The notes beneath the pieces are model-generated. The model saw only the letters and a program-made list of their open reading frames with translations, was not told where the DNA came from and searched no databases. The position numbers and the translations under genes were made by a program. Shown here one piece after another: positions 7,769 to 16,361 of a stretch of 64,000 nucleotides of DNA (position 1 is the stretch's first letter; each line of letters opens with the position of its first letter). Origin of the DNA: Rhodanobacter humi (lineage in GTDB: Bacteria; Pseudomonadota; Gammaproteobacteria; Xanthomonadales; Rhodanobacteraceae); the NCBI RefSeq assembly GCF_041107455.1, contig NZ_JBGBPY010000001.1:3162001-3226000 (forward strand), read 5' to 3'.

Positions 7769-9544
7769 TCACAGCACCGGCGAGTCGTCGCCCAGCATCG
7801 CCTTGCGCACGATCGCGATCGGCGCGAAGCCCTGCTGCATGAAGGCGTCGTGGAAGCGTTCGAGGTTGAAGTCCTTGCCCTGCTTCTTTTCGAGGTCGGC
7901 GCGCAGCTTCTGGATCTCCAGCTTGCCCAGCGTGTAGTAGAGGTAGGTTGGGTCGGCGGTGCCGCGCTTGGTTTCCACCTCGCCCACGGCGCGCGACTGG
8001 TAGCCTTCCTTGACGAAGAAGTCCACCGCCTGCGCCATCGTCATCTGGCCGGTGTGCAGCTTGATGCCGACGATGAAGCGCGCGTTGCGCAACAGCGCGT
8101 CCTGCAATTGGCCGAGGCGCAGCAGCAGTTGCTGGCGGCGGTCGTGCGGGTAGAGGAACTGTGCCAGGCCCTCGTCCAGCATCATCTGCTCGCAGTAGTG
8201 CGCCCAGCCTTCCACGTTGGTGTTCGCGCCCAGGAGCTTGCGCACGCGGTCATGCAGGTCGTGCATCCACAGGAACTGGATGTAGTGGCCGGGATAGGCC
8301 TCGTGCGTGGCCACGCTGTTGATCACCGGGTAGCTGAACTGCGCCATGAACGCCTGCGTGCGCTGCTTGTTCCAGCCGGGATCGGGCAGGGTGACGTTGA
8401 AGTAGGCCTCCTTCGCCACTGTCTCGTAAGGCCCCGGCGTGTCCATCGAGGCGAACGTGGTGGCGCGCATGAACGGCGGCGTCTCCTCCACGATCGGCCG
8501 CACGTCGGAGGGGATCGTGATGATGTGCTTCGCGCGGATGAAGGCGACCAGCTGGCCGAAACTGCCGCGGAAGGTGTCGAGCAGCTTGTCGCGCGGCGGG
8601 TGGTCGGCGGCCAGCTCGGCCAGCACCTGCTGCGGCGTCTTCGTCGGGTCGAGCTCGTGCGCCACCTTGGCGAACTCGGCCTGGTTGGCCCGCATGTTCG
8701 CCATGTCGATCGCGACCAGCCGGTCCAGCGGCAGGGTCACCATCTCGTCGTACTTCAGCTTGTCGCGGAAGGCTTGCGCGCCGATGCGGAAGTCGCCGTG
8801 CGAGCGCGGCAGCAGGTCGGTCTTCAGCCAGGCCTGGTAATCCTGCAGCGCCTTGATCACTGCGCCGTTGCTGGCGGCGAACTGCTGCTTCAGGTCCGCG
8901 TCGGTGACCTCGGCGAAGGCGGATGGCACGTCGTGCTGGAAGAAACTCACCAGGCCGGGCAGCTGTTCCAGCGCGATCTCGATGTAGATCTTCGGCGGGT
9001 TGTCGAGGTTCTTGCGCGCCTCGGCCAGCACCGCCGGCATCAGCTTTTCGCGGGCGATCAGCGCGCGCAGCCGCGTTTCCGGCGATGCGAACTTGCGCTC
9101 CATCAAGGTGAACGCGCTGCTGGTGATGCCGCTGGAATAGCTGTCCGGGTTCTTCTGCCACGGTCGTATCGTTTCCAGCGTGAGCAGGGTGCTGCGGATG
9201 TTGTTGAGCACCAGTTCGCGGTCGCCTTGCACGAACTCGCCGAGCGCCTTCGGGTCTGTCGCGGCGATGCGCGCTTCCCACTGCTTGAGCGCCTTGACGT
9301 TGGCGTCGACGCCGGCGCGCGAGTAGTCCTCCAGCTTGCCGTCCCACGCGTGCAGGCCGTCGGCGGTGGCCACGCTGGGGTTGGCGGGGAAGTAGTAGTC
9401 GTCGAAGTACTGGTCGGCCAGCTGCGTGAAGGCCTGGTCGGCGCTCGTGGTCGTGGTGGCGGGCGCGATCTGCGCGGCGAGGGTGCCGCTGCCCAGCGGC
9501 AGAGCGAGGGCGAAGGCACAGGCGATCCGTGTGAGCGGCTTCAT
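7769..9544 (-). CDS. DUF885 family exported metallopeptidase-like protein
   Basis: 591 residues with a signal peptide (MKPLTRIACAFALALPLGSG...LAAQ). The C-terminal half carries HEAYPGHYIQF (about residue 414) and NVEGWAHYCEQMMLDEG, the zinc-binding HExxxGH plus downstream glutamate arrangement of DUF885 proteins, which are related to gluzincin carboxypeptidases. Family members are periplasmic or outer-membrane proteins, probably peptidases of unknown substrate. It is a single-gene unit with a REP element upstream of its start. Confidence 0.85.
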   Translation of the reverse strand: MKPLTRIACAFALALPLGSGTLAAQIAPATTTTSADQAFTQLADQYFDDYYFPANPSVATADGLHAWDGKLEDYSRAGVDANVKALKQWEARIAATDPKALGEFVQGDRELVLNNIRSTLLTLETIRPWQKNPDSYSSGITSSAFTLMERKFASPETRLRALIAREKLMPAVLAEARKNLDNPPKIYIEIALEQLPGLVSFFQHDVPSAFAEVTDADLKQQFAASNGAVIKALQDYQAWLKTDLLPRSHGDFRIGAQAFRDKLKYDEMVTLPLDRLVAIDMANMRANQAEFAKVAHELDPTKTPQQVLAELAADHPPRDKLLDTFRGSFGQLVAFIRAKHIITIPSDVRPIVEETPPFMRATTFASMDTPGPYETVAKEAYFNVTLPDPGWNKQRTQAFMAQFSYPVINSVATHEAYPGHYIQFLWMHDLHDRVRKLLGANTNVEGWAHYCEQMMLDEGLAQFLYPHDRRQQLLLRLGQLQDALLRNARFIVGIKLHTGQMTMAQAVDFFVKEGYQSRAVGEVETKRGTADPTYLYYTLGKLEIQKLRADLEKKQGKDFNLERFHDAFMQQGFAPIAIVRKAMLGDDSPVL

Positions 9545-9626
9545 CGAGGTTTTCCTGTGGCGCGATGGGCCGCATCCGCAGGTGGCGGCGCGGCGACACG
9601 GGAAGACTAGCGCAGCATGGGGCAGT

Positions 9627-9705
9627 GTAGGAGCGCACCCTGTGCGCGAATGCTTTTGGCCCTGATCGAAGCATCAGAGCATTCGCGCACAGGGTGCGCT
9701 CCTAC
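9627..9705. repeat. GTAG-bounded REP element (GCGCACCCTGTGCGC type)
   Basis: 79-bp near-perfect palindrome: GTAGGAGCGCACCCTGTGCG and onward to its inverse ending GTGCGCTCCTAC, with an AT-richer loop around gatcgaagcatc. The terminal CTAC (9702-9705) supplies the stop codon of the GT9 gene, TAG on the minus strand at 9704-9702. Close copies lie at 46088-46163 and 52977-53051. Confidence 0.85.
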
Positions 9706-10781
9706 AGCCGTGCGGCGAGCTCGCGCGCCACGGCCTCGGGTGCGAGCTCGTAGGCGTGGATCACGTGGTTGCCGGGGCCGTAGGGGCCCCATTCGTCGGC
9801 GCGCGTGGTGGTGAAGATGCCCAGCGTGGGCACGCGCGAGGCGCAGGCCAAGTGCATGATGCCGCAGTCGAGGCTGAGGTAGCCGTCGAGGTTGGCGAGC
9901 ACGGCGCCGAGCTGGCGCAGGTCGGTGGAGAAATAGCTGGGATAACGCGAGTCCAGCATGGAGCGGCCATTCATCGGCACGATTTCCACCAGCTGACAGT
10001 CCGGACGCAGCTGTTCCAGCGTCGCCAGCAGCGGGTTCCACCAGCCGGTGCCTAGCAGCTTGGGGCCGGTGGCGTTGGCGAACACGCCGATGGTCTTGCG
10101 GTGCCGAGCGTCGGCCGGGGCCGTGGCCAGCACGCGGTCCAGCACGCGCCGGCCGCGCGCAAGCTCGGTCTCGTCGAGGCGGATATCCGGCACCGGGTAG
10201 TCAGCTTTGGCGTGATCGCCCAGCGCCTGGCGCAACAGATACACCGGGCGCTGACCCTTGTTCTGCACGTGCTCGGGCACCACGACCGCGTGGGTCACGC
10301 TGCCGCTCTTTTTCGGTCCGCTGAAGCCCAGCGTCCAGGTGGCGCGCGCCTTCAGCAGCAGCAGGCGGCCGGTCTGCGATTGCGGATCGACGTCGATCGC
10401 GAGGTCGTAATGCGCCTTGCGCATGCTGCGCAGGGCACGCAGCCACTGGCGCGGGTGGCCGAAGCCGTGCGCGGGCATCCGGAACACTTCGCTGATGCGG
10501 TCGTAGTGGCCATACAGCTCGCGCCCGACCTGGCTGCGCGTGACGATGTCGATCTGGGCGCCGGGATACGTGGCTTCCAGTTCCCGGATCAGCGGCGTCA
10601 GCAGCAGCGCATTGCCCAGTGTGTGGCTGATGTGGCAGACCAGGATGCGATGGATGCCCCGGCGCGGCAGCGGTTCGCCGCTGGGCTCGGCGGCCTTGCC
10701 GAACAGCAGGCGCATCAGGCCGCGCGCCACGCGGCGGCGCAGGTGGTCGAGGTCGAAAGCTTCGTGCGGGGATCGCGCCAC
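9702..10781 (-). CDS. Glycosyltransferase family 9 (heptosyltransferase-like)
   Basis: About 359 residues if it starts at GTG 10781, which has AGG upstream and leaves 28 bp to the previous gene; an earlier in-frame ATG (10901) would overlap that gene. The Rossmann start is ILVCHISHTLGNALLLTPLI. The C-terminal half has TIGVFANATGPKLLGTGWW and YLSLDCGIMHLACASRVPTLGIF, typical of the nucleotide-sugar-binding half of GT9 enzymes that add heptose to lipopolysaccharide core. The exact acceptor is unknown. The last codons and stop lie within a REP element. Confidence 0.8.
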   Translation of the reverse strand: MARSPHEAFDLDHLRRRVARGLMRLLFGKAAEPSGEPLPRRGIHRILVCHISHTLGNALLLTPLIRELEATYPGAQIDIVTRSQVGRELYGHYDRISEVFRMPAHGFGHPRQWLRALRSMRKAHYDLAIDVDPQSQTGRLLLLKARATWTLGFSGPKKSGSVTHAVVVPEHVQNKGQRPVYLLRQALGDHAKADYPVPDIRLDETELARGRRVLDRVLATAPADARHRKTIGVFANATGPKLLGTGWWNPLLATLEQLRPDCQLVEIVPMNGRSMLDSRYPSYFSTDLRQLGAVLANLDGYLSLDCGIMHLACASRVPTLGIFTTTRADEWGPYGPGNHVIHAYELAPEAVARELAARL

Positions 10782-10809
10782 GATGGACCTGTAGGTGGAG
10801 GTGATGGAG

Positions 10810-11337
10810 TCAGCCAGCAGCGCGCATCGTAGCGTCAGCCGAAGCGGGAAGCGCGCCGTCGGGCGCGAGCAGGCCGCGTTCGACCAGCCAGCGCCGCGCA
10901 TTCTCGGCGTCCTGCTCGAACCAGGCGCGGGTGGAGCCGAGCCGGAAGCTGTAGCCCCAGGCGTCCATGTCCGCCATCAACCGCGCGCGGCCCACGCCGG
11001 GGAGTTCGTCGGCCAGCACGATCTGCAGGTAGCAGGTCGCGTCCTCCTCCTCGATCGAGTCGGTGGCGTCGGTGTGCACGGCGGCGCGTCGTTCGGACGG
11101 CAGCACGATCAGGTGGCAGGCTTCGTGCAACAGTGAATGCACCGGCGTGTCGCCGCGCGCGTACACCGTGTGGCCGATGACGCCGGCCTCCTCGTCGCCC
11201 CAGTAGCTGCCGGGAATGGGCGCACCGTCGGCCACGCGCTGCAGCGCGAGGCCGTGGCGGGCGAGCAGGGCGGTCGGCGCGGCCTCGCCGATGTCGGTGA
11301 GGCGCAGCACGCCGGGAGCGGGAGCGGTATCCGGCAT
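10810..11337 (-). CDS. Conserved protein with HExxH motif
   Basis: About 175 residues; an ATG seven codons upstream (11358) is an equal alternative, and neither has a good ribosome-binding site. The protein contains SLLHEACHLIVL, an HExxH zinc-protease-type helix, followed by an acidic DSIEEEDATCYLQIVLAD that could give a third ligand. There is no signal peptide. It is the last gene in line after minE, 42 bp away, and may be cotranscribed with the min genes. I know the type only as an uncharacterised Xanthomonadales protein; protease activity is a guess from the motif. Confidence 0.6.
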   Translation of the reverse strand: MPDTAPAPGVLRLTDIGEAAPTALLARHGLALQRVADGAPIPGSYWGDEEAGVIGHTVYARGDTPVHSLLHEACHLIVLPSERRAAVHTDATDSIEEEDATCYLQIVLADELPGVGRARLMADMDAWGYSFRLGSTRAWFEQDAENARRWLVERGLLAPDGALPASADATMRAAG

Positions 11338-11379
11338 GGGATGACGTCGCCCCGGCATGGATCGGGGGCGACGGTGCGA

Positions 11380-11655
11380 TCAGGTGGCCGGCGTGGTCGC
11401 GGTCTTGCCGTCGGGGAGGGCCACCGACAGCTCCAGCACTTCGTGCCCGCTGTCGCGCTCGAAGCTGATGTTGATCGCCTCAAGGTCGACGTGGACGTAT
11501 TTCTTGATCACTTCGAGCAGCTCGTTGCGCATCATCGGCAGGTAGTCCGGCGCGCCGCGGGTGGAGCGCTCCTGCGCCACGATGATGCGCAGGCGCTCCC
11601 TGGCCACGCTGGCAGTAGCTTCCGGCTTGCGCTTCAGGAAATCGAGTATGCCCAT
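11380..11655 (-). CDS. minE: Cell division topological specificity factor MinE
   Basis: 91 residues starting MGILDFLKRK, whose N-terminal amphipathic segment binds membrane. The next part, RERLRIIVAQERSTR, is the MinD-binding helix/strand, and the C-terminal half is the dimerisation domain. MinE stimulates MinD ATPase and drives pole-to-pole oscillation, keeping the division site at midcell. It starts 5 bp after the minD stop. Longer open frames over the gene are antisense or out of frame. Confidence 0.96.
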   Translation of the reverse strand: MGILDFLKRKPEATASVARERLRIIVAQERSTRGAPDYLPMMRNELLEVIKKYVHVDLEAINISFERDSGHEVLELSVALPDGKTATTPAT

Positions 11656-11660
11656 CGTGA

Positions 11661-12479
11661 TCAGCCTCCGAATACACGCTGGAGAAAGCCCTTCTTGGGC
11701 ACGTCGACGAAGCGCAGCGGACGTTCCTCGCCGAGGATGCGCGCCACGGTGTCGCTGTAGGCCTGACCGGCATGCGAGTTCTCGTCCAGGATCACCGGCA
11801 CACCGGAGTTCGACGCGGCCAGCACCTGTTCCGATTCGGGGATCACGCCCACCACGTTGATGCCGAGGATGTCCTCGACGTCCTTCACGCTGAGCATGTC
11901 GCCGTTGGCGACGCGCGTCGGGCTGTAGCGCGTCAGCAGCAGATGCTGCTTGACGGTGGTGCCGTTGGCGCGCTCGGCGTGCCGGGTCTTGCTGGCGAGC
12001 AGGCCGAGGATGCGGTCGGAGTCGCGCACCGAGGACACTTCCGGATTCACCACGACGACCGCGTGGTCGGCGAAGTACATCGCCAGGTGCGCGCCCTTCT
12101 CGATGCCGGCGGGCGAATCGCACACCACGTAGTCGAAGCCGTCCTCGGACAGGCCGTCGAGCACCTTTTCCACGCCCTCCTGGGTCAGCGCGTCCTTGTC
12201 CCGGGTCTGGCTGGCGGCCAGCACGTAGAGGTTGTCGTGGCGCTTGTCCTTGATCAGCGACTGCTTCAGCGTGGCCTCGCCGTGCACGACGTTGACGAAG
12301 TCGTACACCACGCGACGTTCGCAGCCCATGATCAGATCGAGGTTGCGCAGGCCGACGTCGAAGTCGATCACCGCGACCTTCTTGCCGGCCATCGCGAGGC
12401 CGGTGGCGAGCGAGGCGCTGGTCGTGGTCTTGCCGACGCCGCCCTTGCCCGAGGTGACAACAATGATTTCAGCAGTCAA
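11661..12479 (-). CDS. minD: Septum site-determining ATPase MinD
   Basis: 272 residues. A deviant Walker A GKGGVGKT (11-18) carries the signature lysine at position 12, and VIDFDVGLRNLDLIMG is typical of MinD. The C-terminal amphipathic membrane-targeting sequence KKGFLQRVFGG is intact. MinD binds membrane as an ATP dimer and recruits MinC and MinE. It lies between minC (48 bp upstream) and minE (5 bp downstream) in the usual order. Confidence 0.98.
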   Translation of the reverse strand: MTAEIIVVTSGKGGVGKTTTSASLATGLAMAGKKVAVIDFDVGLRNLDLIMGCERRVVYDFVNVVHGEATLKQSLIKDKRHDNLYVLAASQTRDKDALTQEGVEKVLDGLSEDGFDYVVCDSPAGIEKGAHLAMYFADHAVVVVNPEVSSVRDSDRILGLLASKTRHAERANGTTVKQHLLLTRYSPTRVANGDMLSVKDVEDILGINVVGVIPESEQVLAASNSGVPVILDENSHAGQAYSDTVARILGEERPLRFVDVPKKGFLQRVFGG

Positions 12480-12527
12480 GTAACCATCTCCCGGGAACGT
12501 TCTTGTCGTTGTGGTTGAAGCGCCCGG

Positions 12528-13301
12528 TCACAGCCGGGCCAGCAGCAGTTTTTCGCCTTCGAGCCAGCATCGCACGGATTGGCCTTCGAGGTCTTTCGGT
12601 ATCTGTTCGAACACGCGGTAGTGACCGGCGATCGCCACCAGCTCGGCGCGGAAGTCGTGCACGAAGATGCGTGCGTCGGCGCTGCCCTGGGCGCCCGCCA
12701 TGGCGCGGCCACGCAGGCCGCCGTAGACGTGGATGTCGCCGTCGGCGATCACCTCGGCGCCGTTGGCGACGGTGCCGGTGATCACCAGGTCGCGGTCGCG
12801 CGCGTAGATCTGCTGGCCGGAGCGCACGGTGCCGTCGTGGTGCAGCGAGCCTTGCGTCCGTTCGGGCGCGGATTCGGCGGCCGGCGTCTCGCGCGCCGGT
12901 GTCGATGCCGGTACGGCCGCCGGTGCGGGAGCGACCGGTGGCGCGATGGCGCCGCTCGCCGGCTCGTAGGCGGCGCGGAACTTGGCGATCAACGGCAGGC
13001 CCATGCGGCGGGCCAGCGCCTCGGTCTCGCTGGTGCCGTAGGCCAGCCCCACCGGCAGCATGCCGGCGCTGCGCACGGCTTCCAGCAGCGCGTCGACGGC
13101 GCCGTCGTCGGGCAGGTTCAGCAGGTGGCTGAGATCCAGCACCACGGCGGCGCGGGCGAACAGCTGCGGCGCGGAGCGCACGCGGCGTTCCAGTTCCTCG
13201 CACAGCGCGGCGGCGTCCACGCGCTTGATGCGCACGTTGGCGATGCCCACCTGGCCGAAGCGCAGGTCGCAGGCGTCCGCCGTATCAACGGTGGCGGTCA
13301 T
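12528..13301 (-). CDS. minC: Septum site-determining protein MinC
   Basis: 257 residues in two domains joined by a Pro/Ala-rich linker (about 125-150). The N-terminal FtsZ-inhibiting domain runs to about residue 115. The C-terminal beta-helix has repeated glycine turns (GSLHHDGTVRSGQQIYARDR, GDIHVYGGLRGRAMAG) and binds MinD. The protein blocks FtsZ ring assembly away from midcell. The ATG at 13301 overlaps the stop of the upstream GNAT gene by 4 bp, so translation of the two is coupled. Confidence 0.95.
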   Translation of the reverse strand: MTATVDTADACDLRFGQVGIANVRIKRVDAAALCEELERRVRSAPQLFARAAVVLDLSHLLNLPDDGAVDALLEAVRSAGMLPVGLAYGTSETEALARRMGLPLIAKFRAAYEPASGAIAPPVAPAPAAVPASTPARETPAAESAPERTQGSLHHDGTVRSGQQIYARDRDLVITGTVANGAEVIADGDIHVYGGLRGRAMAGAQGSADARIFVHDFRAELVAIAGHYRVFEQIPKDLEGQSVRCWLEGEKLLLARL

Positions 13302-13918
13302 GCGTGGCGCTCCCCGGCCTGCCGAAGCGGGCTGGAGGCCGGTGCCGGGCGCCGGCGCTCGGCCAGCCAGGGCAGGTCGGGCAGGCCGCCGTGTTCGAGC
13401 CAGGTTTCGCGCACGTAGGCGTAGCTGGGCAGGTCCTTGGCGAGCAGGCTCACCTGGCGCCCCTTCCTCGACCCCATGCGCTGCTGGCCCACTTCCTGGA
13501 AGCCGTAGGTGCCGTGGAACAGCACGATCACGTCGTCGCGCGGCTCCAGGAACACCTCGCAGGTGAGCAGCGGCACGCGCACCTCGGCGTAGCTGGTGAC
13601 GTCGCAGTAGAAGATGCGGCCGAGGCCGTGGCGGCGGTAGGCATTCGCGATCACGATGCGATCGATGTACACGAACGCGGGGTAGTGTTCGCTGAACCAC
13701 ACGTAGTTCGGGCTGTGGTAGTCGCCGCCTTCGCGCAGCGCGATCAGGAAGCCGGCGATATGGCCGTCGATCTCGGCCACGCGGAAGTAGTCCGCGCGCT
13801 CGAAGAAGTAGCGCAGCTGCGCGGCGTCGAGGGCGATGATGGATTGACCGGCAGCGTTGTTGAGGGCCAGCACGGCGTCCAGGTCGTGCTCGCTGACGTC
13901 GCGGATGGCAAGGGCCAT
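13298..13918 (-). CDS. GNAT family N-acetyltransferase
   Basis: 206 residues from the ATG at 13918, preceded by GGAG seven bases upstream. It has an acetyl-CoA-binding core IDRIVIANAYRRHGLGRIFY, with the R/QxxGxG/A loop as RRHGLG, and a closing HGTYGFQEVGQQRMG strand-helix. A C-terminal extension of about 50 residues (SLLAKDLPSYAYVRETWLEH onward) is unusual for small GNATs. The substrate is unknown. It is the first gene of the min operon, overlapping minC by ATGA, which suggests a conserved local link to division or simply shared expression. Confidence 0.8.
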   Translation of the reverse strand: MALAIRDVSEHDLDAVLALNNAAGQSIIALDAAQLRYFFERADYFRVAEIDGHIAGFLIALREGGDYHSPNYVWFSEHYPAFVYIDRIVIANAYRRHGLGRIFYCDVTSYAEVRVPLLTCEVFLEPRDDVIVLFHGTYGFQEVGQQRMGSRKGRQVSLLAKDLPSYAYVRETWLEHGGLPDLPWLAERRRPAPASSPLRQAGERHA

Positions 13919-13976
13919 TCGTTGCTCCGCAGGAATGAGGTGGGCCGAGGCCGGCATGGCCTCGCGGCAATGGCGC

Positions 13977-14005
13977 ATTATGGCATGCACCCGCCACCCG
14001 CACAC
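13977..14005 (-). promoter_or_regulatory. Candidate promoter of GNAT-minCDE operon
   Basis: A minus-strand -10 box CATAAT (13982-13977) stands 17 bp from a weak -35 GTGTGC. The predicted start near 13970 leaves a leader of about 50 nt holding a short GAGGCC/GGCCTC hairpin before the GNAT ribosome-binding site. The -10 is good, the -35 poor. Confidence 0.4.
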
Positions 14006-14020
14006 CTCGCGCCGCCACAT

Positions 14021-14037
14021 GTAAAGACGTCGTAAAG
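14021..14037. promoter_or_regulatory. GTAAAG direct repeat, possible operator
   Basis: Two copies of GTAAAG at 14021-14026 and 14032-14037, spaced 11 bp start to start (one helical turn), in an AT-rich island between the divergent GNAT and histidine kinase genes. Spacing and place suit a response-regulator box controlling the two-component genes. This is a pattern observation only. Confidence 0.3.
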
Positions 14038-14111
14038 CAATCGCATGCCTTTCGGCAGGGATGACTTCCCGCGCATTGCGCGGGCCGGGCGCGTGTCCAA
14101 TGATGTGCGGC

Positions 14112-15332
14112 ATGTCCCAGGTCAATTTCAGCCATATCCGGCTGCTGCGCTTCGCCGGATTGTTCACCTATCTGTGCGTAGGCACGCCGTTGCTCACGCA
14201 TTGGGCGACCGATCGCCTGAGCCTGCTGCACCGATCGGATTTCGCGCTGCTGCTGTGGACGGTCTGCTACTTGGTATTTGGCGTGCTGTACTGGGCGGTG
14301 ACTTACGACCTCGGCTCGCGGCGCCATCTCGGGCTGCGCCTGCTCGGCCTAATGGTGATGACGCTCGCGTCGCTGGCCGTCGGCTGGTACAGCCACAGCG
14401 GCCTCACCGCGATGTTCCTGGCGGTGATGGCGATGGTGCTGCCGTGGCTGCTGCCATTCTGGCTGGGCGTGCTGTGCATCGTGCTGCAGAACGCCTGCCT
14501 GGTGGCGGTGTTCACCCGCTTCCCGGAATACCCCTCGCTGGCGCTGGCTTTCCTGCAGACCATCATCTATCTCGGCATCTGCGCGCTGGCGTTCGTCGCC
14601 TCGATGGTGGCGAGCCGGCAGACCGACGAGCGCGAGGCGCTGCGTCGGCTCAACTCCGAGTTGCGCGCCACCCGCGCGCTGCTGGCCGAGTCCAGCCGGC
14701 TGGCCGAGCGCATGCGCATTGCGCGCGAGCTGCACGACCTGATCGGCCACCACCTCACCGCGCTGAGCCTGAACCTGGAAGTGGCCAGCCACGTCTGCAA
14801 CGAGGACGCCGTCGCGCATGTGCGCAAGGCGCAGGCCACCGCCAAGCACCTGCTGACCGACGTGCGCGAGGCGGTGAGCGAGCTGCGCCAGGACGACGCG
14901 ATCGACCTCACCCAGGCGCTGCGCAGCCTCACCGAAGGCGTGCCGGGGCTCAAGGTGCAGGTGAGCATGCCGCCGCGTTTCAGCGTGGAGGATCCGCGCC
15001 GGGCCCAGGTGCTGCTGCGCTGCGCCCAGGAGATCATCACCAATACCGCGCGGCACGCCGGCGCACGCAACCTGTGGCTGACCTTCGCCTACGCCGGGCC
15101 GAGCCTGCTGGGCCTGCATGCGCGCGACGACGGTCGCGGCGCCATCCAGCCGGAGGCGGGCAACGGCCTGTCCGGCATGCGCGAGCGGCTGGCCGAGTTC
15201 GGCGGCAGCCTGGTGCTGGAAACCGCGCCGGGCGAGGGCTTCGCGCTCACCGTGCGCCTGCCGCTGGGCGAGCAGCCGGAATTGGCGCATGCGCCTTCGC
15301 GGCTCGAACCGCCGGCGCTGAGTGTGCCGTGA
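14112..15332 (+). CDS. Sensor histidine kinase, DesK/LiaS type
   Basis: 406 residues from ATG 14112; an ATG 17 codons upstream is possible but adds a non-membrane tail. The N-terminal 165 residues hold about six hydrophobic segments with almost no periplasmic domain, so it probably senses membrane state. A coiled stretch leads to HisKA_3 with the phospho-accepting His208 in RELHDLIGHHLTALSLNLEV. The HATPase domain follows, with an N-box NTARHAGARNLWL and DDGRGAIQ. The response regulator gene lies 121 bp downstream. Signal and regulon are unknown. Confidence 0.9.
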   Translation: MSQVNFSHIRLLRFAGLFTYLCVGTPLLTHWATDRLSLLHRSDFALLLWTVCYLVFGVLYWAVTYDLGSRRHLGLRLLGLMVMTLASLAVGWYSHSGLTAMFLAVMAMVLPWLLPFWLGVLCIVLQNACLVAVFTRFPEYPSLALAFLQTIIYLGICALAFVASMVASRQTDEREALRRLNSELRATRALLAESSRLAERMRIARELHDLIGHHLTALSLNLEVASHVCNEDAVAHVRKAQATAKHLLTDVREAVSELRQDDAIDLTQALRSLTEGVPGLKVQVSMPPRFSVEDPRRAQVLLRCAQEIITNTARHAGARNLWLTFAYAGPSLLGLHARDDGRGAIQPEAGNGLSGMRERLAEFGGSLVLETAPGEGFALTVRLPLGEQPELAHAPSRLEPPALSVP

Positions 15333-15453
15333 TGCTCACTATGAGTTCGCGCCACGCGCTTTTCGCATGCCAGAATGCGTCGGTTCGGACACCGCATTGT
15401 TTCCCCTGTCGTTCGATGCCGCACCGGAACGACGACCGCTTCGAGGATCCGCG

Positions 15454-16095
15454 ATGATTTCCGTCTGTCTCGTCGACGACCAGAACCTGGTGCGCCAGGG
15501 TGTGCGCTCGCTGCTCGATCTGGCCCAGGACATCCGCGTGGTGGCCGAGTGCGCCGACGGCGCGCAGGCGGTGCAGGAGATCCCCCGCGTCAAGCCCGAC
15601 GTGGTGCTGCTGGATCTGCGCATGCCGAACATGAGCGGGCTGGAAGTGCTGCAGGCGCTCGCCGCGCGCAACGAGTTGCCGCCCACCATCATCCTCACCA
15701 CCTTCGACGACGACCAGCTGGTGCTGCAGGGGCTGAAGGCCGGCGCGCGCGGCTATCTCCTGAAGGATGTCTCGCTGGAGCAGCTGGTGGAGGCGGTGCG
15801 CACCGTGGCCGCGGGCGGCTCGCTGGTGGCGCCGATGGTCACCCAGCGCCTGCTGGCCGGGGTGGGGCGCATGCAGAACCAGTTCACCAGCCTGGAGCAG
15901 CCCGATCCGCTGACCGAACGCGAGACCGAGATCCTGCGCCTGCTTTCCGGCGGCTACTCCAACAAGGAAATCGCCAACTCGCTGAAGGTGGCCGAGGGCA
16001 CGGTGAAGAACCACGTCTCCAACATCCTCTCCAAGCTGGGCGTGCGCGACCGCACCCGCGCCGTGCTGAAGGCGCTGGAGCTGGGCATCGTCTGA
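15454..16095 (+). CDS. NarL/FixJ family response regulator
   Basis: 213 residues. The receiver domain has the acidic pair VDDQ and the phospho-accepting Asp54 in VVLLDLRMPNM, with Thr and Lys switch residues in ILTTFDDD and YLLKDVS. After a linker, the LuxR-type helix-turn-helix LTERETEILRLLSGGYSNKE through GTVKNHVSNILSKLGV binds DNA. It pairs with the kinase just upstream. Its targets may include its own operon through the GTAAAG repeat (speculative). Confidence 0.93.
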   Translation: MISVCLVDDQNLVRQGVRSLLDLAQDIRVVAECADGAQAVQEIPRVKPDVVLLDLRMPNMSGLEVLQALAARNELPPTIILTTFDDDQLVLQGLKAGARGYLLKDVSLEQLVEAVRTVAAGGSLVAPMVTQRLLAGVGRMQNQFTSLEQPDPLTERETEILRLLSGGYSNKEIANSLKVAEGTVKNHVSNILSKLGVRDRTRAVLKALELGIV

Positions 16096-16200
16096 GCCAC
16101 CGCGCGCCGGCGCTTCCATGCGCCCGCGGATGCTGCGGCGCAGCGTCCGGCGCGGTCCGGCAAGCCTGCCGCAACAAGGCCTTGCAGCCGTCCATACGGC

Positions 16201-16230
16201 ATGCCGGAACCCGATGGCGTTCCGGCGCAT
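16201..16230. repeat. Hairpin in two-component/SRPBCC intergenic gap
   Basis: ATGCCGGAAC and GTTCCGGCGCAT form an 8-bp perfect stem with extensions. No T-run follows, so it is not a standard intrinsic terminator. The remaining 265-bp gap (16096-16361) is G/C-rich and shows no gene or clear promoter. Confidence 0.35.
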
Positions 16231-16361
16231 GAGCAAGTAACATCCAGTCCTTCGGCGTTTGCCGACCCCCGGTCATCTCCCCGCGATCGAGCCGCAGCAA
16301 GGCCCGCGCGACGGCTGGGGCAACACCTGAGTACCGCGTACAGACGCTCGGAGACCCTGGA

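Noticed and set aside
7850-9610. Long plus-strand frame over the DUF885 gene
   Set aside because: Antisense shadow; the minus-strand gene has a signal peptide and the HEAYPGH motif, while the shadow has no recognisable features.
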